Assembly: GCA_963965975.1 (NCBI GenBank)
Contig: OZ014411.1
Coordinates: 24,783,249-24,847,248, forward strand
From: Xestospongia bergquistia
Taxonomy: Eukaryota; Porifera; Demospongiae; Haplosclerida; Petrosiidae
Direction of reading: 5' to 3'
Length of the DNA stretch: 64,000 nucleotides
The first letter of the stretch is position 1, and every line of letters begins with the position of its first letter. Positions 1 to 12,700 of this stretch are shown here, in pieces. The position numbers and the translations under genes are program-made. The notes below the pieces were generated by a model that did not search any database, was not told the origin of the DNA, and worked only from the letters and a program-made list of their open reading frames with translations.

Positions 1-133
1 ATCAGAAATTCTATTAAGAATTTGAGGCAGAATTAACAACTCGTATGGTAAAGGCTCTCTATTTTAAAAAATACACAGAATATGACCTGCAATAGTTAAG
101 AAATACTGGCTAAAAAGGGACTTAGACCAATAT
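1..133 (-). pseudogene. C-terminal fragment of POT/SLC15-like transporter
   Basis: Antisense to the window start, this stretch matches the region of the full copies that encodes TM9-TM10 (compare 1490-1620 and 16295-16420), but with small indels and no usable frame. It ends at a junction shared with the fragments at 14641-14896 and 26437-26715, after which the same non-coding tail (ctaccaagatattgctc...) follows. It is therefore a duplicated dead fragment, possibly larger than the window shows. Confidence 0.75.
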
Positions 134-1134
134 GTATGCTACCAAGATATTGCTCAATAAACAAAGCAAAAAACCAGTAATATTTAGCAGAGGTATGCTA
201 GTTGAAAACATATATACATATATATATGTGTGTGTGTGTGTGTGTATGTATGTAGCAAAATGGTGTATAGAATTTTGCCAGACTTTTCTACCAAAGTACT
301 ATAGAGTATATAATTGGTCATTATAATGCTAGAAAACTCTTGTTAAAATTACTAAGATAACCCAAAGATATGTGTATAGATATATAGCAATGAATTAGAA
401 GTAATATTAATGTATGTTGACATAGAGAACAATAAAAGTTGTTGTACATGTATCCTGTAAAACAAACTACTAGAATGGGAAATAGTTTCAACAAATATTA
501 AATGTCATTTTAACAATGGATAGCAATAGATTATTGCTGTTGTGACTTTTAAAATTATTAAGATAATATTGTCTAACAGAAAATAGGGAATTTATATACA
601 GAGTACTTTAGAAAAGGTACCTTATATAGAGGGAAGGTAAATGGTCAAGAGCCATGGCCTATATAAAGGGAGGTAATATGTTCTTTAATTAATATAAATA
701 GATACTCATTTATTCAATAACTGTCTCCTATATATTTTCATATAACACAATAATAAAATAATTTTACTCTTGATAGTTTATTTGCAGCTAGCTACAACCA
801 TATCTGTGTTATAAAAATTGTTGCTTTTAGCTAAATAAACTATAAAGAGATGTAAGATAACAGCTAGTACAATAACAATAATAAACATTGTCTTTACAGT
901 TTTATTACATATATGCTGCTTGTTATTTTGTTAGCTATACTTTCATTGTGTGTATTATTGATTAATTGTAATTATTACTTTTTACGAAAATTGTAGTTAA
1001 CAAAACAATAGATATACAAAAGGAGACAAACAATAAATTTGTTTACATAAAGTTTCTATATTAGTACAATAAAATTGTATACAATTACATGTGTGTTTAA
1101 TGTGGTATTTTGGAAGCAAAAAAGTACATAGTTG
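134..1134. repeat. Duplicated 3'-flank block of the transporter cluster with TA/TG microsatellite
   Basis: No gene is supported here. The block contains a TA/TG microsatellite (about 208-247). Base for base it resembles 14897-15940 and 26716-27355, with a shorter match at about 22925-23178, so it is part of the repeated unit that carries the transporter copies. The small ORFs inside it run through the microsatellite and are not credible. Confidence 0.7.
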
Positions 1135-2805
1135 TTAATACATTTCAATATATTCTACTTCTTTTATCTCTTCTTTTCTATTTAATGTCCTCTCCCAGTA
1201 CTCTTCTATAATGACATGCTCATTAATTGTTGATGATTCATCTCTTTGTCTTTGCCTATACTGCCATGACACAAAACAATATAGTAGCAAGGAAAGTAAC
1301 ACTATTAAACTCTAAATAGTATAATACAACCAGTCATGACCCAATTCACTACTTAAGGCAATGGTTAATGATACAAATTTTATACTCAATTGACTATATA
1401 ATATTCCAATTAATAGACCTTGCATATGATAAGGTGCCTGTGCAATGATGAATTCAAAAATAGTTAAGAACAAAAAAACAGATATTCCATTAAGGATTTG
1501 AGGTAGAATTAACAACTCGTATGGTAAAGGCTGTTCTATTTCCAAAAATACACAGAATATGACCTGCAATAGTGAAGAAATACTGGATAAAAAGAGACTT
1601 AGACCAACACGCTTCAGCATTTTTGGTAACTTGTGAGAACAAAATGGAAAAATTACAAATTGAAGACACAGTATACCAACAACAATAATCAAAACACTTA
1701 TTGAGGTAGGGAAAACTAACACTATACTTTCCATTAAATTAAGACTGATCTTAGTAGCATTTGTATCAATTGTCATATTGAATACTTTAATATACTCACG
1801 AGCTATTCCTGCTGTAGAGTCATTGAAGTTATAACCAACTAAAGACAACAAGATAAGTAAAATGTTTTTAAAACTCCTCACATCTTCCACTTGATCAGTT
1901 GTAAATGGTCCTCCATATCTCTCTTTAGCTCGGTCTAACATTCCTGGAGGAGCTTCTCCATAAGTGAAAGCACTGCGTTGTAAAGGTCTCTTGTATTTAA
2001 TAGCATATTTGAAGATGTTATAAATCTGTTTGGCAGGATTAACTGTAGGTGGTGGCTCAATTACAATATGTTGTTTTATAAAACAAAGCATAAGAAAACC
2101 AGCTACAGTTGTTAATATTGCAAAGATGTTTAGAACTAATGTTATTATTGTTATATCTACTAACTGTCCTAAAGTTATCATAATTATCATAATGAGAGCA
2201 CCAATAAATGATGGTAGATAGATTGTAAGGTTATGCCAATAAATGTAATATCTTAATTGAATTGATGAAGCAAACAGTAATTGGTCAGTACCAAGTTGAA
2301 TAATGTTTGATTGAAACAAAGCCAATCCAAAGTAAACAGGCAAGTAAGAGGCATATAAAAGTAGTGTCATATCACTATTATTATGATAATAAACAAGAGG
2401 CCAAATAATGGTATTTATTGCAGTACCAATTGCTATAAGAATAGTTCCAACATGCACTACTCGATATCGAATAAACTTATCACCAAGAAGAGCCAGAAAT
2501 GGATAGAGAAGAAAATAACAAAATATTGGTGTAGTTTTAATATCTGCATCCTTGGCATAAAGAATATTAAATATCATTGTGTGAGGCATCAATAGAGATA
2601 TGAACATCAAGAAATTAAATGTTAAAATCAAATAACTACCTTTAGAAAGACTAAAAGTCTTGTCACAATATTTCCTGAATCTTTGCATTCTCATTGGTCT
2701 TCGAACTGAACTGATGTCTAGTGATAAATTGCTTTCACTGTCCCCTTCACGAGATGAGAAACTGGAAGGTCTACAACCAGAGATAAGTGGTAAAGAATTT
2801 GCCAT
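1135..2805 (-). pseudogene. POT/SLC15-like 12-TM transporter, copy 1, premature stop
   Basis: Intronless member of a major-facilitator family that I assign to the proton-coupled oligopeptide (POT/PTR, SLC15-like) group. The assignment rests on about 12 hydrophobic segments and a strongly conserved cytoplasmic block after TM6 containing SAFTYGEAPPGMLD and ERYGGPFTTDQVEDVRSF, as in metazoan SLC15-like proteins. The best start is the ATG at 2805 (MANSLPL). The preceding TTG adds two residues but is not a likely eukaryotic start. A single codon change, AAG (Lys in the other copies) to TAG at 1312-1314, stops the frame after LYYTI, in the last TM. The frame then stays open for another 58 codons to a TAA at 1135-1137, encoding the family tail (WQYRQRQRDE...). 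The product would be a 497-aa protein lacking TM12 and its tail, so it is probably a recent pseudogene, an allele or a sequencing error. Confidence 0.75.
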
Positions 2806-2880
2806 CTTCAATATTTAATTGTGAGTGAGTCAAACACACGTCGGGGAATATCTAATATCTGGACCGCGCATAGAACTGGA
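2806..2880 (-). promoter_or_regulatory. Conserved 5'-proximal block of transporter copies
   Basis: Read on the minus strand, a motif close to ATATTCCCCGACGAGTGT followed by GGCTCA lies 15-45 bases upstream of each family ATG: here, at about 17630-17670, at about 24872-24905, at 36600-36640, and on the plus strand at 28395-28425. Conservation in otherwise diverging non-coding flanks suggests 5'-UTR or promoter function. It may equally reflect recent duplication. Confidence 0.4.
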
Positions 2881-4510
2881 TCGTGGGCTGGACAATTAGC
2901 TACAAAGAATCACACAATGAAAATTAGTATTTCAACAGTATCTATATTGCAGACGCGTGACCATGACTGACAGTAGAACCTTATTTCGTATTTTTTTCAC
3001 TTCAAATTTCACACAACATTCTATCATATCTTACTGAAGTACATAAGATAAAGTAGTTATAATGTAGCTTACTATTGTCATAGTTTATGAATAAAAATTC
3101 TTTCAAGTATTTAGTCATTTAATCCTGTATGAGTAGCAGCTAGTATCAGTTCTATAAGCGTTTGTTCATTCTTAGTTAGCTATAGATACATGCTATTTTA
3201 AGATTCACTGTATAGCAGTACATTTAAGACGTGATATACACTTATTAATAAGTGTATATATCTAATCTAAAAATTAAGTGAACCATAGGAATGATTTATC
3301 ATTAAAATGTCAGCATTTCTGGTCATGGTCAAGTTACATGCAGGAAGATCAGTCAATGTAGATTTTGCCATATATTGATTGATGTATACTATTCACTCTA
3401 TGTCTTCTAACTCATTAGTACTGTTGCTATTAATCAAATCACTACTTTCCACAGTGACAATATTGTTAAAACCAACTTCGGTAATAAAGATGATACTGAA
3501 GAAGTTTTGTTGATGGTAAACGAACTACAGACTCGTTTAATTTGTTCAATATTATCAGCTCCCGTATATGTTGCCTGAACATTAACACCAGTACTACTGG
3601 CTGCCATTGTATTATCTGACAAGTTATCTCACAGTGATACTATAGTGTTACTGTCACTGACCAGAATAATAATCAACAAGTAATCTTTAATATTGATAAC
3701 AGACTAGAGGAATAAATTAGTAACAGACTGTAGGAGTGGACCTCATAGTAACAATAGTTGCTTTAATTAAGATAGTAATTCAAATTTACATTATCGCTAT
3801 TTTAAACATACCCTCTTAGCTCTTGACTCCTCCTCCAATGATGAAATACTTAATAGGTGTTTAGGTCAATTACACTCCTTTATATTTGTGTTCCACAGCT
3901 ACCTACCTCATCTTGTCCTCATCATGATGCTATGCAATACAGAAAGTACAATAATGTCTCTAACAATGATAGTGTCATTGTTGTACTTTCTCCTACTACT
4001 ACCACTACTATCACTGGAGCTACAGGGAAAATTTCAAATTACATAGTACGAAACATTATGATTTGCATGGTTATATTAATCAATAAAAGTGTTTGCTGAG
4101 GAGGTATAGATACAGTTATGATGTTGCACAGTCCAACTAATAAAGTTATCTTGTTATGTACTAATATGTTTCTGTATTAATTAATAGAATTTGAAATGTT
4201 CTTTCTTCATATATTCATCATGTTTAATTTATACGAGTTAGACAACTACACTCAGATGATATAAGATCCATTTATAATATTATTACATTTCTACTAAATA
4301 ATCACTATTGCCATATTGAAAAATTATATAGGGAATGGAGAAAATGGAGGTCACCTACTAGTACTGATAAGAGTACAGACATCAAATTCTACTTTGTAAT
4401 TTCATATTCTGGTTTGAAGTTTTCCAAAAATATTTTTGTATCCATCGATGGAATATTTAACAACTAAAATCCTATACCCCCACCATAACTGGAAACATGT
4501 CACTCCTTAC
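2881..4510. other. Intergenic stretch, no firm gene
   Basis: Up to about 3100 it resembles the upstream flank of the other transporter copies (…cacttcaaatttcacacaac…). Beyond that I see only short ORFs. Two weak exon-like stretches exist: a minus ORF at 3434-3622, and a plus reading after a ccacag acceptor at about 3456 that stays open to about 3575. They overlap and neither is recognisable. A 15-bp imperfect hairpin (GAAAGTACAATAATG and its complement) spans 3942-3990. Confidence 0.4.
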
Positions 4511-4513
4511 TTA

Positions 4514-4568
4514 CTGTCAATGAATACTGATTGCAGCATATTATGCTGCAATCAGTATTCATTGACAG
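4514..4568. repeat. Perfect 27-bp inverted repeat (hairpin)
   Basis: The arms 4514-4540 and 4542-4568 are perfect reverse complements around a single central base at 4541. The left arm starts CTGTCAATGAATACTGATTG. Pairing stops immediately outside. There is no flanking gene end to make it a terminator; it could be a MITE relic or an extruding cruciform. Confidence 0.9.
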
Positions 4569-4569
4569 A

Positions 4570-5230
4570 AAGTAGACTTTAAATTTGCTTCCTACCCCCT
4601 GAATAGTAATTTGTATTAATGTTTTATGGCACATAGGCATATATAGCAGGTATAGTACAGTTATTAGTCTTTTGTTTACATTTATTTAGAAGATTTAAAT
4701 TTACAATAAAGGAAAAGCAAATACACTATAACCAAAGCAGAAGAAAAGCCAACTATCTATATAAAACAAAAGTATATGGTTCAAAACTGTGAAAAATAAA
4801 AACTCAAGGTACTAGCAAAAAGCGAATGCTGTAGGAAAAACATCACCAAATTTTACTTCTACTAATCAGTGAGTTACATTAACAACATTCCAGAAAAAAA
4901 ATATAGTTTGGCACCCTACCCATGCATGTATATCAGTAGTTCCTGCTGTCAGGTTCATGGGACTGTAGTAACACTGATTATACACAAAAGACACAAAGAT
5001 GATTAGGGGGATAAAGGAGCTATACTGCTAGATCATGGGTTAATGAGATCCTATTAGATAAAAATAGAGTCTACATCTGATGAGGAATATTATCTTTTCA
5101 CCATGTGCCTCATTTATAATATTCCATAACAAATTTGCTACAAATAATGCCTTTTACTCTCTTTTTTAGTAATGTTTCTATACTGTACCTTTTTAAATAA
5201 TATGATGTATATAAGGCATGAACACAGGAT
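4570..5230. other. Intergenic stretch, no gene seen
   Basis: AT-rich with no credible ORF. Around 4950-5110 there is weak similarity to 52960-53080 (shared words such as GGGATAAA and ATCTGATGAGGAA), suggesting a decayed dispersed repeat or gene fragment. Confidence 0.35.
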
Positions 5231-6035
5231 GATTATAACCACAATTACACCTTGATGTTGTAAATGGTGATACACATAAATATGAACACATTCAGTTTGA
5301 ATGATAACATTTTATTATGTACATATATTGTAATGACTACACTCTTATAGACTTTAATATCTTCTTTAACGTTATAATAAGATAGAAATTTTTCATATAC
5401 AGATAGTTCTTTACACTTAACAATAATAAACCTCTTGAAATTATCGACTACACAAACTTGGTTTACTGTATATACTATATTCATAGCAGTACAGGAAATC
5501 TACTAGAACTATATAACTTGATTGAGTAGCACCATTATATACCAAAACAAATTTGTCGATGAATTCAAAGTAGATCTCCAATAAAGTGTATTATTCAAGT
5601 CATATTGTTATATTGGTGAAAGAAGTTAGGTTTATTTTATGGAGTCTCACAAACAGTGCATGCTGACAAAATCATTACCATAATTGTATTACTTCATTTA
5701 TAATATAGAGATTCTAGAAACACTCCAAATTCTATTAAGATATAACCAAACAACTGTAAATAAAGATTAATAGAACTACAATTATAATACAAAAAAAAGT
5801 TGCATGAATCAAAACTTGAAGACTAAACTTGATCTTAAGAATGGTTAAAAGGAAAGAAAATCCTAAGCTTGTCCTTGTCCATCATGTACCTGACTAGGTT
5901 TATGGATTAATACTAATTGTACATCCATCAACAAGCCATGCAATAGAGGCAATGTTTTTATCCTTATGGCCAGAATACAAATGTGCTATTCCAGGACTTT
6001 ATGAAGAGGAAGAAACCTCATAAAGTGCTGAGTAA
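5231..6035 (-). pseudogene. 3' flank and C-terminal fragment of the multi-Ubl gene
   Basis: This block matches 8165-8930, the downstream flank and last codons of the ubiquitin-like gene. The shared segment includes the stretch encoding the end of that protein (acatccatcaacaagccatg at about 5921-5940 against about 8801-8820). The similarity breaks at about 6035, where the gypsy remnant starts. It is a duplicated fragment without a usable frame. Confidence 0.65.
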
Positions 6036-8160
6036 CTAAATTTATTTTTCCCTTCACATGGAAAAGAATCTGCCATACAAGTAATTGTGAAATTTCTTAG
6101 TACCAAACATTATTGCAAGTCCCTCTTTCTCTAACTGAGAGTATTTCCTTTCTGTTGTCAATGGTGTTCGAGATGCATATGCTATTGGCCTGTCAGTACC
6201 ATCCTCCATGGTATGAGATAACACAGTGCCAATGTCATAAGGCAAAGCATTGCATGTCAAAACAATTCGCTTAGAAGGGTCATAATGTACTAATAAGGAA
6301 TAAAATTGTAGGGCTTCTTTAGCAATTTGAAATGCCTTGTCCTGGTCCTTACTCCACGACCATTGACGGTTCTTATGTAAAAGGTTATATAAGGGAGCCA
6401 GCTTTGCAGATATGTTTGGCAGAAAACGTCTATAATAGTTAAAAAACAATCATAATTCAGTGACATTTTGAGGCTTAGGAGCCTCCTCGATTGCTTTTAC
6501 CTTTTCTTCGGTTGGGTGTAAGCCATCTGTATCAATTATGTGACCTAAACACTTAATCTTAGATTGCAGGAAGTAACACTCCAAATGGCAACCTGGTGTA
6601 TTGAAACAATCTCTTTGATGTATTGATAGTTACAAAATCTAATTTTGAGAAGTGTTTTCCTCCTGAAAGAGTGGCAAAAGGCTCTTCTACTCTTGGTAAG
6701 GGATAGAACTCTACTTGAGAGACTTGATTAATTGTAATCTCCACAAATTCTCACTGACCCATCCTGTTTTACTACAGACACTATGGGTGCAGCCCACCTT
6801 GAAAACTGAACAGGAGAAATAATACCCAAACTCTGTAATCTGTCAAGTTCTGCTTCCACTTTCTCTTTAAACACAAATGGCACAAACCTAGGCTTATGAA
6901 ATATAGGGTTGGTGTCATCTACTAATAAATGAGCTTTGACACCTTGCAGAAACCCAGTTTCCCCCTAAAAACAACTGAATGCTTTTTTAAGAGTTCCTCA
7001 AGTGGGTGTTGGTTAGTTAGACTGTGAACTTCCCAGAAATTTACTTTAATCTTATTGAGCCAGTTTCTTCTCATAAGGTTAGCCCCAGTCCCGTCCCTTT
7101 TACCACAAGGACAGGTAGGACCTCCTCCTGACCCATGCATTCTAATTTTACCCAGTACTGGTATTGACTCACCAATATAGGAATTGAAAACCTCTATTTT
7201 AATTTCTTGCATTTGTGACAGTCTTGATCCTTGAAGTGACAGACTGAGGCTAAATGACGTCCTCCACACCTATTGCAGGTAATATTAACAGTAGGAGTTT
7301 TTCCCTGGTACTTGTGACAAGAATTGTAGTGAACAGGTACAGTGTTAGTTGCTACAATTTCAAGCGATCCTTTCTCAGCTGCCTCGAGTGATTTAGCTAG
7401 ATGTAATACTTTTTCATATGTAAGATCCTTCTCAGCCAACAACCTACGCTGGATACTCTAGTGATTAACTCCACATACGAGTTGATCTCGTAGCATATCT
7501 TGTAGTGAGTCTTTATAGTCATAATATTCAGCTATCTGACACAGAGCTGCTACATACGTCACAACAGACTCATCTGCTTCTCTTACACAAGCTTGAACAA
7601 TAATAGATGGTTTGGGGTCAGGAATAGGGGGGCATGGCCCAACCAAATACATAATCATTTTATTTTATGCAACACACAAAATAATGATGTACAGCATATA
7701 TGCATGTGTCAAACAGTAAATAATGATGCCCCCCCTCCCCCCCCCCCCCCCAATATAAAATTCATTCCTACACCCATTATAATTGTCTTTCACTATGTCA
7801 TCGTATGACTTGGTTTCAAGTGCCTGAGCGTCAAGTAGACTTCTTATTAGCTTGAAGGTCTGATGCCCACAAATGGAGAGCAATATGGAGCGTTTCTTGT
7901 CATCTCCTTCTACGTCATTTGCGACAAAGTAGAATCCCAGTCTCTCTACGGAATGTGACCAACTTTCTTTGGACGAATCAAATGGAGCTAGAGTGTCGTG
8001 TCCAGCCATGTACCCTCGTCGCCAATATGTCGTGTCTTGGTACTTTTAGTAGAAACTGATAAATTTTATAAAAACAACCATAACACGATAACTAAACTAA
8101 ACAACGTAAACATGAATACTTAAAAATATACGTCATAGAATAATGCATTAACTACTACAT
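6036..8160 (-). mobile_element. Dead Ty3/gypsy retroelement (gag-pol remnant)
   Basis: On the minus strand, in order: a TGGCGACGAGG leader typical of this gypsy group (about 8022-8032), a gag start (MAGHDTLAPFD, 8009), more gag (QACVREADESVVTYVAALCQ, 7458-7620), a zinc knuckle (CNRCGGRH…C then CHKC, about 7200-7290), protease/RT linker (GANLMRRNWLNKIKVNFWEV), the RT amino half (FYPLPRVEEPFATLSGGKHF), RT connection and RNase-H-like region (NYYRRFLPN … RPIAYASRTP … KFHNYLYGR). The RT palm segment that should hold the YxDD box is missing between about 6559 and the connection region, several frames are broken, and integrase is absent. About 8033-8160 may be an LTR remnant. The element is non-functional. 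Confidence 0.85.
7665..7780. repeat. Poly-C tract and insertion inside gag
   Basis: A long C-rich run (about 7730-7752, one T interruption) and about 100 surrounding bases interrupt the gag reading frame between the segment ending KSYDDIVKD and the segment starting DPKPSIIVQ. Those two are adjacent in intact relatives of this gypsy group, so this looks like an insertion into the dead element. Confidence 0.55.
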
Positions 8161-8773
8161 GAAATACCACAGTACTCATACAGTCTGAATGATAACATTT
8201 CATTATGTCTTTATATTGTAATGATTACACTCCTACAGAATTTTATTATCTCTTTTGATCTTATAATAAGATAGGAATTTTTACTATACAGATAATGTTT
8301 ACACTTAATAATAATAAAACTCTTGAAATTGTTGACTAGAAAATGACTACACATAGGAACTATATAAACTGTTTGAATAGCTCCATTATATATCAAGACA
8401 AATTTATCCATAAATTCAAAGTAGATCTTCAATAAAATTGTATTATTCAAGTCATATTATTTATATTGTTCAAAAATTTATGTTTATTCTATGGACTCTC
8501 ACAAACAGTGCATGCTGACAAAATAATTAGCATAATTGTATTACTTCATTTATGAAAATTAAAGAGATTCTATAAACACGCCAAATTCTATTAAGATATA
8601 ACCAAACAACTGTAAATAAAGATTAATAGAACTACAATTATAATACAATAGTTGTGGAAAAGTTGCATGAATGAAAACTTGAAGACTAAATCTTGACCTT
8701 AGGAATGTTGAAAGAACTATTGAAGGAAAGTCCTTAGCTTGTCCTATTAAAAGAGCTCCATCATATACCCTGA
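8161..8773. repeat. 3' flank of the multi-Ubl gene, duplicated block
   Basis: No gene. The sequence (…gaatgataacatttcattatg… at about 8189) recurs at 5299-5700 and partly at 37540-37760, marking duplicated downstream flanks of the Ubl gene family. Confidence 0.65.
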
Positions 8774-9732
8774 CTAGGTTTGTGCATAAATACTAATAGT
8801 ACATCCATCAACAAGCCATGCAATAGAGGAAACGTTTGTATCTCCACGGTCAGAATCAAAATATCCTATTCCATGACTTCTTGAAGAGGAAGAAACCTCA
8901 TAAAGTGCTGAGTAATTATCACCAAAAACTTTACATGCTTCACATACTGCCACTATTTTAATTAATCTGCTCAACATCATCTCCTTTACATTGCAAATAT
9001 TGATGTATGAAGGCGGAAAAAATTTTCTTGTGAAAGTAGTTGAAGGGTGCAAATTATTGCGAGAAGCAGCCATGGACATGTCATATCTAGCCATGTATAT
9101 GTCGTATCTAGAAGTTATTGACAAATTAACTCGTATACCTTCTGTTAGACAAACAAGATAGACAGTAGCTCCATCAAAGATTTCAGGATAATTACGTACA
9201 AGAAGAAGTCTGCCATCTTCATCCCAATCTTCTAGAATTGTGTCGCATACTGATAATCTTTGTTGACAAGTAGATACAGAAAGAGCATCATGTACTAATT
9301 CACGAAGTTCGTATATTGCTGTTAAAGCTAAGTTTTGCAAATGCAGGATTTTCTTTGATCCATCAAGTTGTTGAACATATAGAGTCCATGGACCTTTCCA
9401 ATCATTTTCTGATCTTTGGTAGCTAACTTTGTCTGTAATGAATTTTTGAGAATTTGTAGCTGGTACATAGAATGATCTTTTTTCTGGGTTTGTATTAGGT
9501 GTTGGGATAGTTACCTTCTTCAAACTATAGTTAATGCCATCTTACATCCATCTGTAATGAAAGAACACTCAGTCAGTCTTACTAAGGAATCTCTTTTCAT
9601 AATAGTTCCACCAACAACTAAAATGTGGTCACAATTATTTTCCAAGCCCATTCTGCTAAATATATATTCATGTAATGTTGAAATTGTCCAAACATCTAGT
9701 TCATTCATTGGAATTGATACAGGAACTGTTAC

Positions 9733-12700
9733 CAGTGGCTGATCCAGAAATTCCCAAGGGGGCATGGAATTAAAGTAAAACTCTGTAACTCCATGAGAAA
9801 AAATTACATGTAGCACTACACTTTTGATCATGGACTGCAGCAATCAAGTTTATATTACTGTTAACTTCAAACATGATCATGTATTTACACTTGAGTTGAC
9901 AATGACTTGTGAAAATTTAACTGCATGCATGACTGCTTGATTGTTGGAGCCTAGGACTTCAGTATACTTCAGGTTACTACATGTGTTTGTGCAGCTGTGA
10001 CTAAGTGTCCTCAGTTCATGTCATTGTGTCATGGGAAAGTGGAAAAAGAAAAGCAGCGATGGTACTAAAGACATCAGGTCTTTATTTACCAGTCAAGCTC
10101 AACATCAGTACAAGGTGTAATAATAATAGTTATGAATTGATTATTATAGTCAATGATCTTCACAGGCCCATGATTCAGAGTTGCACTCATCTCAGTCTAC
10201 TATTAATAATGACTTATCTAGTACCAGTAACTCACTCTCACAAGAGTTTTCACATGACAGTTTACAAGATGAAGATATCAGTATTGGTACCAGTATACCT
10301 CAGAGTCCCCAGCAACATAGGAATACAGGAGACAATACATCCCAAATTCCCCAACAAGATACCAGTGAGGATGATCTTGGTACACCTATGATCACGGGTG
10401 ATAATGATGTCATTACTGCATCAGGATCAGGAATGGGACAATGTTCCAACTCATGTGAGGAAAATTCGAGCAGTGTAATTGTTCCACCTTGCCACAATCA
10501 TTCATTAAATCTAATAGAGGTAGCAATTCAAAAAACCAGAGTGCTAACAGAGTCTGAAAAGTACAAACTTCTTACTACATCACCGAATGAAAAAATTCCA
10601 CACAATCAAACCTCAAGCTTGGATTACAGATATTTTCCTTATAAAAGGGGTAGTCAACAGCGAAAGATATCCTTTCAAAGGAAATGGTTGGAACAGCACA
10701 CATGGCTTTTCTATGGTGGATGTGTGGAGAAAGGAGGTTGGTGCTTACCGTGCATAATTTTCTTAACAGATAGTGAGAAGGTACAGCTCAAGAGTTTTGT
10801 TAACACCCCTTTTGTCAATTACAACAAATCCACCGAGATTCTTGCTAGACACTGCAAAAATGTTTATCACTTGCGTGCAGTTCAGAGATCGTACACCTTC
10901 AAAGCTAGCTATTCCAATCCAGAAATCAGAATTGACAGTAGACTCACAGATACTAATCAGAAAAATTTTTTGTTCAATTCTGAAATTTTACCTGTCTTAG
11001 TAGAAGCAGTTTTAACTTGTGCCAGGCAGAAAGTGGCCCTGCAAGGACATAAACAAGACAAGATAGACTTCTCCAAGCCTCCATGTTTCAATGAAGGTAA
11101 TTTCGTAGCTATTTTAAGAGTGCTTGCCAAAACAAACAGCACTTTGCAGGCGCATCTAGTTTCTGGTCCAAAAAATGCAAAGTATATTAGCAAAACAATC
11201 CAAAATGAGATCCTAGAAATAGCTGCCACAGAAATTCGTCAATTTTATCGAGATTGCTTGATGATTTGTCCTCATTTTTCACTGATAGCAGATGAAGTAA
11301 CTTCTCATGGTAAAGAGATCTTATCAGTTTGCTTACGCTTTCTGGAAGTTAGGACTAACACTGAATTTGTTGCCAAGAAACAAGAGGTCCACTTGGATTT
11401 TCCCTTCTTAGAAAGAATCACAGGGGAAAAGATAGCTGAGGGTATCCTAAAGGTACTTGAATGTCATGAAATCGATGTAACAAAATGTCGTGGGCAAGCA
11501 TATGACACTACAGCCTCTATGAGTTCTTCAAGATCAGGTGTACAAGCCCATATTCAGAAATTTGCTCCTGATGCGATTTACCAAGGATGCGTATTACATA
11601 GCTTAAGCCTTGTAATATGCAACTCCTCGAAAATTTCATCTATTAGAAATATGATAGACAGCTGCCATCAAGCATTTTTGTTCTTTGATAACTCCCCAAA
11701 GCGCCAACGATTTCTTGAAATGGTAATCAAATGTTTTTGTCCTAATCATGCAAAGAAAGTTAAAATAAATGGCCTATGCAAAACCAGATGGATTGAACGA
11801 CATACCACTTTTACAGCTATTTTTGAATTGTATCCATATCTTGTTCAAACTTGGAATGAAATATGCCATCCAAGTGATGAGGAACAGTTATATCCAGAAG
11901 GTAATCATTGGAACTGGGATTCTGAGTCTCGCAGTTATGCAAATGGACTTCGACACACTTTCTGTAAATTTGAGCACATAGTCGTCTTCTTGATTGCAAA
12001 AGAACTTTTGGAACCAATTCGTCCAATTGCTGAATGCCTTCAAGGAAGACTACAGGAAGTTTACTTTGGCTTTAAAAAGGTTGATGAAGTAAAAGAGGCC
12101 TACAAGAGAATGAGGGAACATGTATCTACTCAGCACAATTCTGTTTACTCTAAAGCTCTCAAGCTGGCAGATGACATAGGGAGTAATGAGGACATGCCAC
12201 GCATACTGAAGGGAAGACAAACAATGAGATCAAATCCTGATGTTACATCTCCAAAGGATTACTGGAAAGTAACAGTTACAATTCCCTTCCTTGACTCAAT
12301 TGTTTCTGAGTTAGAGTGTAGATTTGCACCAGAAATACGGGCACATTATGAGCTTTGCTCCTTAATTCCTGAAATCATCACTAAAAAGAATGAAAGTGAT
12401 ATTAGTGACACAGCTGATCTCCTAGCTTCAAAATGGACCCATCTGATGCCATCATCAGATAACTTTGAAAGTGAACTTAGACGATGGAAAGTACACTGTG
12501 AAAGTATCAAAGAACCAAGATCAGTAACGAGTCTACTTAAATTAGATGCTGATTCCATTTTTTATCCAAATGTCAGGGAGCTTTTATGTATCCTGGCAGT
12601 TCTTCCAATAGGTAGTACAGAAGCAGAAAGATCATTTTCATGTTTAAGACAGATTCACACATGGTTGCGAACAACAATGACTTCTGACAGACTTGGCAAT

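Noticed and set aside
132-326. 64-aa ORF with Tyr/Val/Cys-rich repeats
   Set aside because: It is the translation of a TA/TG microsatellite in a duplicated non-coding block; the matching ORF at 14880-15098 differs wherever the repeat differs.
2030-2595. Plus-strand ORFs over the transporter copies (also at 16836, 24073, 36177 and, on minus, 28618 and 29001)
   Set aside because: They recur in each copy only because they lie antisense to the conserved transporter frame.
2809-2811. TTG as start codon of transporter copy 1 (also 17629, 24872)
   Set aside because: The ATG two codons later is conserved in all copies, including the intact one at 28438.
3434-3622. Minus ORF MAASSTGVNVQATYTGAD…
   Set aside because: Looks protein-like, but an equally good plus-strand exon reading (DNIVKTNFGNKDDTEEVLLM) overlaps it; I could not decide between them or recognise either.
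10300-12558. Minus-strand and alternative-frame ORFs inside the transposase
   Set aside because: Shadows of the 878-aa transposase frame, whose motifs are unmistakable.
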